Notes: a model not told the origin generated them from the letters alone. Counted from the first letter of the stretch, positions 54,433-63,434 are shown. The stretch is DNA of 64,000 bases from an uncultured Rhodopila sp. (GCF_903944925.1 NZ_CAJATU010000086.1:53249-117248), one strand, 5' to 3'. Numbers and translations: made by a program.

Positions 54433-56418
54433 TTGCGTATCCGCCTGTTGGGACACATGGTGGTCAGCGATACCAGGGGCCGCAGCTTGCTCCCGCGAAC
54501 GCGCAAGACCCGTGCGTTGCTGGCGATACTCGCGATGTCAAGTCCGCGGCCCGTATTGCGGGCGCACTTGGCCTCGTTGCTCTGGAGCCGGCGAGAGCAA
54601 GAGCAGGCGCGGGCCTCGCTGCGGCAGGGCGTGCGCGAGTTGCAGGACTGTCTCGGCCCGGACTGGAACCATCTTTTCATCGCCGATCGGCATCATCTCA
54701 GCCTGCGCGGGCCGGGATTGTCGATCGATACGGTGGAACTCGCCGACAGCGTTGCCATCGCCATTGATCTGCTGGACAAGTTCAAGGACAGGCTGCTGGA
54801 CGATCTGGACGGCCTCGATCCTGCCTTCGACACATGGCTTGCGGATGCACGCGCGCGTTTGAACCGCCGCGGCCTTGCCATTGGTGAGAGCATCCTGGCG
54901 GCCAGCGATGCTCCGTCGGCGACCCTTGAAGCAGCGGAACGTCTGCTGGCGATCCATCACCTGCACGAAGGCGCCTGGCGGGCGATGATCCGCAGCCATG
55001 CCGAACTGGGCAATCTGGACGCTGCGATCGGCTGCTATGACCGGTGCTGCGGCGTGCTGGCCGAAGCGCTGGATGGCAGGCGGCCTTCCCCGGAAACCGA
55101 GGATCTGATCAGCCGCATTCGCGCGCAGGCTGCCGCTGCGAGCCCACCCCCCGCGGTGGAAGAGCCGGTGGCCGTAATCAACGGCGGTGGCTGGCGTAGT
55201 CAACGCGGCGAAGGGTCGTCGGTGAGGGTCCGGGTGGCGCCGCTGCGCACGTTCGGGGACCACCAAAACGAAAGCCTGGCGGTCGGCCTGACGGAGGAGA
55301 TTTCCGCCGGCCTGTCGCGGTTCCGCTGGATATCCTGCGTGCCGGCGATGTCCTGGCGCGACGCGCCGGTGCCGTATGACCCGGGATCGGGCGCATTGGG
55401 CTATCCGTGGGACATGCCGGAAGCCGACCTGATGCTGGATGGCACGGTTCAACACGCGCCTGGACGAGTGCGGGTCATTGTGCGGCTGGTGGATCTGCGT
55501 GCGGGTGGGGAAATCGTCTGGGCCGGGCGCTTCGACCGGGAGATGTCCGATCCGCTGGCGCTGCAGGATGAGCTGGGCGCCAGCATCGTGGCGCGGATCG
55601 ACCCGGAACTGCTGCGCCATGAAGCCAGGCGCATGAACCTGGCGCAGCAGACCGGGATGACCGCGCCGGAGCTGCTGTTGCGGGCGCTGCCGGGCGTCTA
55701 TCGGATGGAATGGCAGGGCTTCGTCGCTGCCGGGCGGCTGCTGGAAGCCTCGCTGCGAGCAGATCCGAGTAGTTCCGTGGCGCATGGGTGGCTGGCCTAT
55801 TGGAACCTGCTCTATGTCGGGCAAGGCTGGGCCTCCGATCCCGCCGCGTGCATCGCCGAAGCCGGCCGGCTGGCGGAGCGGGCTGTCATGCTGGATCCCG
55901 GCGATGCGAGGGCCTTGACCCTGGCGGGCCACGTGCGCGGCTATCTGGGCAGGCGGCCGGCGGAGGCGATCGCGTTGCACGAACGGGCTATCGCGCTGAA
56001 CCCCAACCTGGCGATGGCCTGGTGCTTCTCCGGTTTCGCCTATTCCTATCTCGGCGATCACGAGGAGGCGTTGCGGCGAATCGATCACGCCATCCGCCTG
56101 TCACCGGCGGACCCGCACATGTTCTTCTTCGATATGGCGCTGGTGATCGTGCATCTGATGCGCGGCGACTACGGCGCCGCCATCGATGCGGGCAGGCGCG
56201 CGGTCGAGTTGAATCCGTTGTTTTCCTCGACCTACAAAAGTTACCTCGCGGCGTTGGGTTGGCAAGGTCTGACGCGGGAGGCGCAGGAGGTGCGTGATCG
56301 CCTGCTGGCGCTCGAACCGGGGTTCTCGCTTCAGCAGGCGGTGGAGCGGTCGCCATTCAGTCGTCCCGAGGATGTCGACCGCTACGCCGAGGGCCTGCGC
56401 CGGGCCGGGCTGACATAA
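54433..56418 (+). CDS. BTAD-domain regulator with TolB-like and TPR regions
   Basis: A 661-residue multidomain protein. Residues 1-90 are an OmpR/SARP-type winged helix (RIRLLGHMVV, RTRKTRALLAILAM). Residues about 95-235 form the bacterial transcriptional activation domain with TPR-like helices (AAERLLAIHHLHEGAWRAMIRSHAELGN). Residues about 260-390 resemble the TolB/FlgO-like domain (SLAVGLTEEISAGLSRFRWI, MLDGTVQHAPGRVRVIVRLV). The C-terminus has several TPRs (ALNPNLAMAWCFSGFAYSYL). TTG 54433 is the best start. It may activate an unidentified operon, perhaps the downstream solute-binding gene. Confidence 0.82.
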   Translation: MRIRLLGHMVVSDTRGRSLLPRTRKTRALLAILAMSSPRPVLRAHLASLLWSRREQEQARASLRQGVRELQDCLGPDWNHLFIADRHHLSLRGPGLSIDTVELADSVAIAIDLLDKFKDRLLDDLDGLDPAFDTWLADARARLNRRGLAIGESILAASDAPSATLEAAERLLAIHHLHEGAWRAMIRSHAELGNLDAAIGCYDRCCGVLAEALDGRRPSPETEDLISRIRAQAAAASPPPAVEEPVAVINGGGWRSQRGEGSSVRVRVAPLRTFGDHQNESLAVGLTEEISAGLSRFRWISCVPAMSWRDAPVPYDPGSGALGYPWDMPEADLMLDGTVQHAPGRVRVIVRLVDLRAGGEIVWAGRFDREMSDPLALQDELGASIVARIDPELLRHEARRMNLAQQTGMTAPELLLRALPGVYRMEWQGFVAAGRLLEASLRADPSSSVAHGWLAYWNLLYVGQGWASDPAACIAEAGRLAERAVMLDPGDARALTLAGHVRGYLGRRPAEAIALHERAIALNPNLAMAWCFSGFAYSYLGDHEEALRRIDHAIRLSPADPHMFFFDMALVIVHLMRGDYGAAIDAGRRAVELNPLFSSTYKSYLAALGWQGLTREAQEVRDRLLALEPGFSLQQAVERSPFSRPEDVDRYAEGLRRAGLT

Positions 56419-56529
56419 GAACGACGCTGCTTTTCACTAACGATTATTTAGGCATTGATCTGGCGTCCGGGCCCCCGCACAGTCCGGCCGCATTGCGCGG
56501 AATGTCGCGCGAGATCGGGAGACTGCGGC

Positions 56530-57570
56530 ATGATACGACGGGGTGGTTTCAGCAGCCTGGCGCTGCTGGCCGGAATGATGTTGGGCGCGGCCGGGGTGCA
56601 GCCCGCGGCGGCGCAAGGGTCCGGTTCGGCGACCTTGGATGCAGTCAAGGGGCGCGGGCAGGTGCTGTGCGGGATCGCAGGCAATGTGCCGGGGTTCTCC
56701 TTGCCGGACAGCCAGGGCGTGATGAAGGGGCTGGATGCGGATTCCTGCCGCGCGATCACCACTGCCGCGCTGGGCGATGTCAACAAGGTGAAATTCGTCC
56801 CGACCACGACGCAGAACCGCTTCACCGCGCTGCAGTCGGGTGAGGTCGATGCGCTGTCGCGCAGCACGACCTGGACCTTGGGGCGTGAGGGCAATCTGGG
56901 CCTGCTGTTCGCCTGGGTGAACTACTACGACGGCACCGGCTTCCTGGTGAAGAAGTCGGCCGGCGTGAAGGGTGCGAAGGAACTGGACGGCGCGACGGTC
57001 TGCGTGCAGCCGGGCACCAGCACCGAACTGGCGGTGAACGATTTCTTCCGGCTGAACAAGATGAAGTTCACGCCGATACTGATCGCCGATCTGGCTGAGG
57101 TGCAAAGCGCGTTCCTGTCCGGGCGGTGCGATGCGTATTCGACCGATGCCTCGGCGCTGGCGACGTTCCGGTTCAGCCAGGGTCCGAAGGCGGGCGATCT
57201 GGTATTGCTGCCGGACATCATCAGCAAGGAGCCGCTGGGCGTGATGGTCCGCAAGGGCGACGACAAGTGGTTCGATATCGTGCGCTGGACGTTCATCGCG
57301 ATGATCACCGCGGAGGAAAAGGGGATCACCAGCGCGAATGTTGATACTTTTCTGACCTCGACGGATCCGGATATCCGGCGCTTGCTCGGGGTTGAAGGGG
57401 AAATGGGCAAGGCGCTCGGCCTCGATCCCAAATGGGCCTACAACGTGATCAAGCAGGTCGGCAATTTCGGCGAGGTGTGGGACAGGGACATTACGCCGAT
57501 GGGGGTTCCGCGCGGGATCAACAACATCTGGTCGAAGGGCGGATTGCAGTACGCACCGCCGATCCGATAA
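56530..57570 (+). CDS. General amino-acid ABC transporter substrate-binding protein (AapJ-like)
   Basis: A 346-residue periplasmic binding protein with a signal peptide cut near AAAQG. The SBP_bac_3 core shows VLCGIAGNVPGFSLPDSQGV, MKGLDADSCRAITTAALGD, RFTALQSGEVDALSRSTTWT and FLSGRCDAYSTDASALA, the AapJ/BztA pattern for polar amino acids. The permease and ATPase genes usually following it (aapQMP) are absent. It lies just after the BTAD regulator in the same direction. Start ATG 56530 has GGGAG upstream. Confidence 0.92.
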   Translation: MIRRGGFSSLALLAGMMLGAAGVQPAAAQGSGSATLDAVKGRGQVLCGIAGNVPGFSLPDSQGVMKGLDADSCRAITTAALGDVNKVKFVPTTTQNRFTALQSGEVDALSRSTTWTLGREGNLGLLFAWVNYYDGTGFLVKKSAGVKGAKELDGATVCVQPGTSTELAVNDFFRLNKMKFTPILIADLAEVQSAFLSGRCDAYSTDASALATFRFSQGPKAGDLVLLPDIISKEPLGVMVRKGDDKWFDIVRWTFIAMITAEEKGITSANVDTFLTSTDPDIRRLLGVEGEMGKALGLDPKWAYNVIKQVGNFGEVWDRDITPMGVPRGINNIWSKGGLQYAPPIR

Positions 57571-57592
57571 CGAAATAAGAGACGGGGGGAGC

Positions 57593-57835
57593 ATGGTTGC
57601 TTCTGTTCGAGGCAATCATGTTCGCCTTCCGGAACAGGGGAAGCGGGGCGCGCCGCATGAGATCGCGAACTATTGCAGTCGCATATATAACCCGGAGAAA
57701 GTCGCGAAAACCGGTCCGATATCCGCCGGAGAAGCGCGCGTTCAATACGAACGCCAATACGTGAAGCCGGTATCATTACGGCTGTTCTCCGGAATCTACT
57801 CCGTGACGGTTGCGCGGCAGGATTCATCTGATTGA
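57593..57835 (+). CDS. Doubtful 80-residue ORF
   Basis: ATG 57593 lies behind a very strong GGGGGGAG site, which is the only support. The product (RGNHVRLPEQGKRGAPHEIA near the start, SGIYSVTVARQDSSD at the end) has no motif. It could instead be a leader region for the next gene. Confidence 0.25.
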   Translation: MVASVRGNHVRLPEQGKRGAPHEIANYCSRIYNPEKVAKTGPISAGEARVQYERQYVKPVSLRLFSGIYSVTVARQDSSD

Positions 57836-57972
57836 TCCGCAACGGTCATTACTTCCTTGTGACCGGCGCCCCCCTGCCCGTACATCGGGAGTAGATCTAA
57901 GCGTCTCGCTGACGCCGCCCCGCGTGGGTGGACCTGGCTTGCAAACCGCTGGCCAGGCTCAGGAGATGTCGC

Positions 57973-58827
57973 ATGACTACCCATCATCGTCTCGACGATC
58001 CGAATGGCGCCGGCGACGGCGCCGATCGGCAATACCCCGGCACGCAGGACGCCAACGCCAACGATCCGGGGGCGTTTGACGCGTTTGGAACAAGTGCCGG
58101 CGCGCAAGCATCCGCTACGCTCATGGATACGCTCTACCTCCAGGAGCCGGGTGAATCCTCCGCCATCAGCGTCGCCGACATCAACCAGGGACAAATCGGC
58201 GATTGTTTTCTATTGTCTTCGATCGGCGAGTTGGCGCTGTTCGATCCGGTGGCAATCATGAGCATGATCCACGCCAACCCCGACGGCACCGAGACCGTCA
58301 CGTTGCACGAAGCATCGAACGGGCACCTTCCGGGTTTCGGCACCACGTCCTTCCAATCCGTCAGCGTGACGGTGACCAACAGTTTCCCGAACTACGCGGT
58401 CGATAACGGCGCGCACCAGGATGTCTCCGGCGGCTACAAGGAAATTTGGCCGCAGGTGCTGGAAAAGGCAGCCGCAATGCTGGACGGCGGTTACGGTACC
58501 ATCATGAATGGCGGCAATCCGGTCATCGCCATGGAGGAACTGACTGGCCAGCCGGCCACCTACATGGCGCCCGCCGCCCTTACGCTCGCGAAACTGGATG
58601 GCTTTGTGACAGCGGGCGACCTGATCACGATGGATACCTCCGGTGCCGCAAACCTGCCGTTCAACCTGATCAGCAACCATGCCTACATGTTCGAGAAGGT
58701 CACGATGCAGGGTGGCACGGCGATGCTGCAACTCGGCAACCCGTGGGGCATCGACCAGCCGACCGTCATTCCGCTGGGGCAGCTTTCGAGCGGCATGATT
58801 GAAGTGGATGTCGGACATAGCGCCTAA
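57973..58827 (+). CDS. Calpain-like C2 family cysteine protease
   Basis: A 284-residue protein with the calpain catalytic triad in order: Cys78 in NQGQIGDCFLLSSIGELA, His236 in LISNHAYMFEKV and Asn256 in LQLGNPWG. The QIGDCFLL motif with Gln six residues before Cys forms the oxyanion hole. The N-terminal 50 residues are Asp/Gly/Ala-rich and probably disordered; no signal peptide is seen. Start ATG 57973 has AGGAG eight bases upstream. Bacterial C2 proteases are uncommon and functionally uncertain. No calcium-binding domain is present. Confidence 0.85.
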   Translation: MTTHHRLDDPNGAGDGADRQYPGTQDANANDPGAFDAFGTSAGAQASATLMDTLYLQEPGESSAISVADINQGQIGDCFLLSSIGELALFDPVAIMSMIHANPDGTETVTLHEASNGHLPGFGTTSFQSVSVTVTNSFPNYAVDNGAHQDVSGGYKEIWPQVLEKAAAMLDGGYGTIMNGGNPVIAMEELTGQPATYMAPAALTLAKLDGFVTAGDLITMDTSGAANLPFNLISNHAYMFEKVTMQGGTAMLQLGNPWGIDQPTVIPLGQLSSGMIEVDVGHSA

Positions 58828-58857
58828 AAAACGGACGCTGCAATCGGCGGCATGCCG

Positions 58858-59682
58858 TCAAATTCCTTCCCCGGCCCGCCGGAACGCCTCCGCAGTGACC
58901 AGATATGCCTCGATATCGCGGTCATCGGGCGCGGCCAGCACATGCTGCACGCCGGCATCGCGATACGCCGCCAGCGTGTCGCGCACCGCGCGGACGGTGC
59001 CGGCGTTGACCACCATCCGAACCGAAACCGTGAAATCCTCTCCCGGCCGCTCGGCGCGCAGCCGCTTGACCACGGCGGCGGCCTGGTCCGGGGTGAGCCG
59101 GCTGCCGTGCCAACCGTCCTGCTTCAGCGCCCGCCGGATCGCCGCGTCGGATGAACCTCCGATCCAGATCGGGATGGGCCGTATGGGCTGGGGAAGGGCG
59201 ATCATGCGGTCGATCTTCGCCGCAATCCACTTGCCGGAGAACGACACCGGATCATCCGACCACACCGCCCGCATCATGGCGATGCCCTCATCCATCCGCC
59301 GCCCGCGCTGACTGAACGGCACGCCGAGCGCGTCGAACTCTGCCTCCAGCCAGCCCACGCCGGCGCCCAGGATCAGCCGGCCACCGGACAGGTTCTGCAA
59401 CGTGGCCAATTCCTTCGCCAGCGGCAGCGGGTGGCGCAGCGGCAGCACCAGCACGGATGTTCCCAGCCTCACCCGGCTGGTGACCGCTGCCGCCCAGGTC
59501 AGTGTCAGCACCGGGTCCCAGAAGTTCGGGGTCGGGGGGTAAGCGGCGTCCTTCGGGACGATGATGTGTTCGCTGACCCAGATATCGTCGAACCCGACCT
59601 CCTCCGCCTGCATCGCGGCGCGGCGGATCGAGTCGGGTCCGGCCTTGCGGCCGATATGCGGCAGGTGGATACCAAGCTGCAT
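58858..59682 (-). CDS. Luciferase-like (LLM class) F420- or flavin-dependent oxidoreductase
   Basis: A 274-residue TIM-barrel oxidoreductase of the bacterial luciferase family. Family motifs are GIHLPHIG, AMQAEEVGFDDIWVSEH, LGTSVLVLPLRHPLPLAKEL and LSGGRLILGAGVGWLEAEFD. Such enzymes use F420 or FMN; the cofactor and substrate cannot be settled here. Start ATG 59682 follows GGAGGCGCG. It is convergent with the calpain-like gene and divergent from the GNAT-NUDIX fusion. Confidence 0.88.
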   Translation of the reverse strand: MQLGIHLPHIGRKAGPDSIRRAAMQAEEVGFDDIWVSEHIIVPKDAAYPPTPNFWDPVLTLTWAAAVTSRVRLGTSVLVLPLRHPLPLAKELATLQNLSGGRLILGAGVGWLEAEFDALGVPFSQRGRRMDEGIAMMRAVWSDDPVSFSGKWIAAKIDRMIALPQPIRPIPIWIGGSSDAAIRRALKQDGWHGSRLTPDQAAAVVKRLRAERPGEDFTVSVRMVVNAGTVRAVRDTLAAYRDAGVQHVLAAPDDRDIEAYLVTAEAFRRAGEGI

Positions 59683-59810
59683 CGCGCGCCTCCTCCTTCG
59701 AAGCCGAAGCGAGCCTGACCCGTCCTTGTCACGCCGTCCACCCTTGCACCCGCAGTGCCGCCTGCGCCACTTTGCGGCAACGCGATGCCAAAAAGGTTGA
59801 TCCGATTCCT

Positions 59811-60875
59811 GTGACCGTCCCCCCGAAGCGTCCACGCAAATCCCCGCGCAAAGTCAAATCCGGGCAGCCTACGGCGGCGGCCGGCGGGTTCGAGCCGCTG
59901 AAGACCGAGCGCCTGACGCTGCGCCCGCTGCACCCGAACGACGCCGAATCGCTGCACCGTCTGGTGAACGACTGGGAGGTGACACGCACGTTGCAGGAAA
60001 TCCCCTATCCGTATCCCAGATCCCTGGCCGACGACTGGATCGCCTCCACCGTCGAGCAGCTCGCCGACGGAACCGCCTACCACCTCGCCATCACCGGGCA
60101 GGACGGCCCGAACGAGATGCTGGTGGGTGTCGTCGGCCTGCGCATGGACCGAACCGGCCGCACCGCCCGGCTCGGCTACTGGGTCGGCCGTGCCTATTGG
60201 CGGCACGGCGTCGCCACCGAAGCGGCCAGGCGCCTGACGAGCTGGGCATTTGCCAACCTGAACGTCGACCTGATCGTCGCCGAGGTGGCCGACGGCAACG
60301 AACCCTCCCGCGCCGTGCTGCGCCGGGTCGGGTTTCGCCAGGCCGGCATCGGCATGCGGACCTCGCTGACGACCGAGACGGAACACATGGTCACCGTGTT
60401 CGAAGCCAGCCGCGACGACATCTTCGGCCGCACGGAGCCTCCCGCGGTCGATCCGGAAACGTATCCCGCCGGCGCCAAGCCGCTGCTGCTGGTCGTCGCC
60501 TGCGCCCTGGTGGATCTCGACGGCCGCGTGCTGCTTGCCCGCCGCCCGGAGGGCAAGAAGATGGCCGGGCTGTGGGAATTTCCCGGCGGCAAGCTGAACC
60601 CCGGCGAGACCCCCGAAGCCGCCCTGATTCGCGAGCTGAAAGAGGAGATCGGCATTGACGTGGCAGCGACTTGCCTGGCGCCGTTCGCGTTCGCCTCGCA
60701 TGAGTATGAGAGCTTCCATCTGCTGATGCCGCTGTTCATCTGCCGCCGCTGGAAAGGCAATCCGACGCCGCGCGAGAACCAGACCTTGATCTGGGTGCGC
60801 GCAACGAAACTTTCCGAGTACGAAATGCCGCCGGCCGACAAGCCGCTGATTCCACTGTTGCGAGACTTCCTGTAG
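59811..60875 (+). CDS. Fusion of GNAT acetyltransferase and NUDIX (MutT-type) hydrolase
   Basis: A 354-residue two-domain protein. Residues about 30-195 are a RimJ/RimL-type GNAT domain (LTLRPLHPNDAESLHRL, LGYWVGRAYWRHGVATEA, VADGNEPSRAVLRRVGF). Residues about 220-350 are a MutT-like NUDIX domain with a perfect Nudix box (GKLNPGETPEAALIRELKEE plus IGI). The C-terminal ending (EMPPADKPLIPLLRDFL) matches 8-oxo-dGTP diphosphatases. The basic N-terminus (PPKRPRKSPRKVK) may bind nucleic acid. GTG 59811 was chosen over a TTG at 59772. It lies 11 bases from the CinA-like gene. Confidence 0.9.
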   Translation: MTVPPKRPRKSPRKVKSGQPTAAAGGFEPLKTERLTLRPLHPNDAESLHRLVNDWEVTRTLQEIPYPYPRSLADDWIASTVEQLADGTAYHLAITGQDGPNEMLVGVVGLRMDRTGRTARLGYWVGRAYWRHGVATEAARRLTSWAFANLNVDLIVAEVADGNEPSRAVLRRVGFRQAGIGMRTSLTTETEHMVTVFEASRDDIFGRTEPPAVDPETYPAGAKPLLLVVACALVDLDGRVLLARRPEGKKMAGLWEFPGGKLNPGETPEAALIRELKEEIGIDVAATCLAPFAFASHEYESFHLLMPLFICRRWKGNPTPRENQTLIWVRATKLSEYEMPPADKPLIPLLRDFL

Positions 60876-60886
60876 GGAAAACGTCC

Positions 60887-61651
60887 ATGACCGGGAAAAA
60901 TCCGACCGCCTGCCTGTTGGTCATCGGCAACGAGGTGCTGTCGGGCCGCACCCGCGACGCCAATATCCAGTTCCTGGCGACGGGTTTGGGGAATCTGGGC
61001 ATCCCGCTGCGGGAGGTGCGGATCATCCCCGACGTGGCGGAAACCATCATTGGGACGGTCAACGAAGTCCGCCGCACATTCGACTACGTCTTCACCACGG
61101 GTGGCATCGGCCCGACTCACGACGACATCACCAGCGAATGCGTCGCCGCGGCGTTCGGCGTGCCGTGGGAGCATCACCCGGTCGCCTGGCCGCGCATGGA
61201 AGCCGCCTACAAGCCCGGCGAGTTCAACGCGGCACGCCAGCGCATGGCGACGATGCCGCGCGGGGCGTCGCTGATCGAGAACGCCATCAGCGTGGCGCCT
61301 GGCTTCCAGTTGGAGAACGTCTACGTGCTGGCTGGCGTGCCGCGGATCATGCAGTCGATGTTCGAGTGGCTGGCGCCGTCGCTGGTCGGGGGCGCGAAGA
61401 TCGAATCCCGCGCGGTGCACGTGATCGGGTTGCCGGAAGGCGTGATCGCCGAGGGCCTGGCCGCGGTGCAGGCGCGGTATCCCGATCTGGATCTCGGCAG
61501 CTACCCGTTCTACCAGGCCGGCGGCAGCGGCGTGGCGCTGGTCGCCAAGGGGCCGGACGGCGAGGCGGCGGACCGGGCGATTGCCGAGGTTACGGAGCTG
61601 ATTGCCGGGTTTGGGAAGGTGCCGATAGCGGGGGAACCGCCGGAGGTTTGA
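60887..61651 (+). CDS. CinA N-terminal/molybdopterin-binding-like protein
   Basis: A 254-residue protein of the MoCF_biosynth fold. TTGGIGPTHDDITSECVAAAF and AGVPRIMQSMFEWL are the signatures of competence/damage-inducible CinA-type proteins, which in some bacteria act on ADP-ribose or pyridine nucleotides. The C-terminal nicotinamide-mononucleotide deamidase domain of full CinA is absent. It is probably cotranscribed with the GNAT-NUDIX gene, which suggests a shared role in nucleotide or damaged-nucleotide clean-up. Confidence 0.88.
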   Translation: MTGKNPTACLLVIGNEVLSGRTRDANIQFLATGLGNLGIPLREVRIIPDVAETIIGTVNEVRRTFDYVFTTGGIGPTHDDITSECVAAAFGVPWEHHPVAWPRMEAAYKPGEFNAARQRMATMPRGASLIENAISVAPGFQLENVYVLAGVPRIMQSMFEWLAPSLVGGAKIESRAVHVIGLPEGVIAEGLAAVQARYPDLDLGSYPFYQAGGSGVALVAKGPDGEAADRAIAEVTELIAGFGKVPIAGEPPEV

Positions 61652-61767
61652 GGGGCGGTGTTCGAACGACTATCCGGCCGTGAACAGCGTCATAGTGTGC
61701 AAAGGCCGACGGTCCTGGTAGCTATGTTGCAGACCCACTTGCTACTGATCCAGCGGAGATCTGGCGC

Positions 61768-62229
61768 GTGAGCGATTTGTACGACATCGACGTCTCGCTT
61801 TGGTCGGAACATCAGTCCGGACTGCTGCGCCGCCGCGCCGCCGGTGAACTGGTCAACGAGGCTGAACTCGATTGGCCCAATATCGCCGAGGAGATCGAGT
61901 CGTTGGGCAAGTCGGAACGGTCCAGGCTGCGCAGCCATATCGCTACCGTGCTTCTGCACCTGATCAAGCTGCAAGCGTCTCCCGCGATAGACCCGCGCAA
62001 CGGGTGGAGGGCGTCCATCCGGAACGGCCGGCGTGAAATCAAGGGGACCTTGAAGGACAGTCCGAGCCTCCGCTCGGCCGTGTCGCGCCTTATCGCCGAA
62101 GAAACACCGGGCGCCCGCGAGGACGCGGCGGCGGCTATCACGGACTATGGCGAGCAGCCCCGCGTTGATATTGGCAGCCTTACATTTACCGAGGATCAGG
62201 TGATCGGGGACTGGTTTCCTGATGATTAG
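61768..62229 (+). CDS. DUF29 family protein (first copy)
   Basis: A 153-residue helical protein. The family opening DLYDIDVSLWSEHQSGLLRR, the IAEEIESLGKSERSRLRSHI segment and the HLIKLQASP motif are characteristic of DUF29. Function is unknown; genes of this family often occur in tandem and near mobile elements. Start is GTG 61768. The C-terminus (FTEDQVIGDWFPDD) replaces the Pro-rich tail seen in the second copy. Confidence 0.9.
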   Translation: MSDLYDIDVSLWSEHQSGLLRRRAAGELVNEAELDWPNIAEEIESLGKSERSRLRSHIATVLLHLIKLQASPAIDPRNGWRASIRNGRREIKGTLKDSPSLRSAVSRLIAEETPGAREDAAAAITDYGEQPRVDIGSLTFTEDQVIGDWFPDD

Positions 62230-62303
62230 TCTGCTTGCCCCGGGTGACGCGTCCCGGCAGCCAATGGACGCCACCGGGCGCTGAACGACGGGAGAGCCAC
62301 CGC

Positions 62304-62732
62304 ATGAGCGATCTCTACGACACCGATATCCTGCTGTGGTCAGAGCAGCAGTCCGAGCTGCTGCGCGGCGTCGCGTCAGGCGAGACCGTTAACGATCAGA
62401 TCGACTGGCAAAACATCGTTGAGGAGGTGGAGGACGTGGGGCGCAACGCCTTGCGGGCCTGCCGCGCTCAGTTGCTTCAGGCATTGCTGCACGACCTGAA
62501 GGCAGAGGCGTGGTCGCTGTCCCGTGATGTGCCGCAGTGGCGTTCCGAGGCCCGTGTCGCGCGCATCAACGCCGCCAACGCCTACGCGCCGTCCATGCGG
62601 CAGAAGATCGACTTGGCGGACATCTACGCCAAGGCACGGCGCGCTTTGCCGGAGTCGACGGATGGCCACCGCCGTTGCCGGTGCCGGAGGTGTGCGGTGA
62701 CGTTGGACGATCTGCTGGGCGATGGTCCGTGA
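62304..62732 (+). CDS. DUF29 family protein (second copy, locally frameshifted)
   Basis: A 142-residue DUF29 protein paralogous to the preceding one (DLYDTDILLWSEQQSELLRG, IVEEVEDVGRNALRACRAQL, HDLKAEAWSLSRDVPQWRSE). Near the end, residues TDGHRRCRCRRC are Cys/Arg-rich and unlike the family. The shifted frame over 62654-62695 encodes VDGWPPPLPVPEVC, the expected Pro-rich linker, after which the main frame resumes with AVTLDDLLGDGP. Two compensating indels are the simplest explanation. ATG 62304 starts the family sequence. Confidence 0.85.
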   Translation: MSDLYDTDILLWSEQQSELLRGVASGETVNDQIDWQNIVEEVEDVGRNALRACRAQLLQALLHDLKAEAWSLSRDVPQWRSEARVARINAANAYAPSMRQKIDLADIYAKARRALPESTDGHRRCRCRRCAVTLDDLLGDGP

Positions 62733-62822
62733 AGCACACGGATTTCACGATCGGCGATAGGTTCGCTAAATGTCCCCCCCTTCGTCGCGCGTAAACAGCG
62801 ATAATCATTCGGGCCAAAATCA

Positions 62823-63434
62823 GTGGCTCGAAAGTCGACGACGAACGCACCACCCCTCTTCCGCGCCTCGCACTGCAGGCGCAATATCTATGCTCGATTT
62901 TGGCGGTTGTTGAGCAAGTGGCAGTGGCGTGGCTCTATTCACCGACCGCGGCCCAGACGGTTGCCTCCGATCAGGGCGCACCAATCGAGCAGCCGGCCAA
63001 ATGTAGTTACCCCTCCTTCGGTGGATGAGCCAAGCGATAAGAGACGTGGTCCGAAAGGCGGGTGGAAGTTCATCATGCCTGAGATGGTGCGCCAATATCC
63101 CAGTGGCGCCTTTTCGCTAAGCGACGTTGAAGCTGCCGGAGAAATTGTTGGATTTCCTGTTCAGAGAGCGACGGTTCGCTCGCAAATTGCGAACTACGTG
63201 AACGCCAAATGGCTTGAACGGGTGACCAACGGCACGTTTAGATTTACAAAAGCGGGTCTCGATGCTTTGTCAGAGTTATCGATTTCACCAGGCAACGCTG
63301 TGAGCCGCCTGGAAGCAGAAACGCCAACCGCGGATGATGTCCAAGCGGTTGGCGCATCGCTGGAGGACGAGGTAAACGTCTCTCCAAAGGCATCGGAGCT
63401 TTTGGTCGCGGTTGGGGACATTGTTCCCCGGTAA
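62823..63434 (+). CDS. Hypothetical protein with winged-helix-like C-terminal half
   Basis: The frame runs 203 residues from GTG. The first 65 are Arg/Pro-rich and probably not translated. From about residue 80 a folded domain is suggested (WKFIMPEMVRQYPSGAFSLS, DVEAAGEIVGFPVQRATVRS, QIANYVNAKWLERVTNGTFR), with helix-turn-helix-like spacing and a strand-turn (TFRFTKAGLDAL). An ATG at 63075 or a GTG at 63021 may be the true start. Base composition is lower in GC than the neighbours, suggesting transfer. Its stop lies within the left arm of the structured element at 63424. Confidence 0.5.
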   Translation: MARKSTTNAPPLFRASHCRRNIYARFWRLLSKWQWRGSIHRPRPRRLPPIRAHQSSSRPNVVTPPSVDEPSDKRRGPKGGWKFIMPEMVRQYPSGAFSLSDVEAAGEIVGFPVQRATVRSQIANYVNAKWLERVTNGTFRFTKAGLDALSELSISPGNAVSRLEAETPTADDVQAVGASLEDEVNVSPKASELLVAVGDIVPR

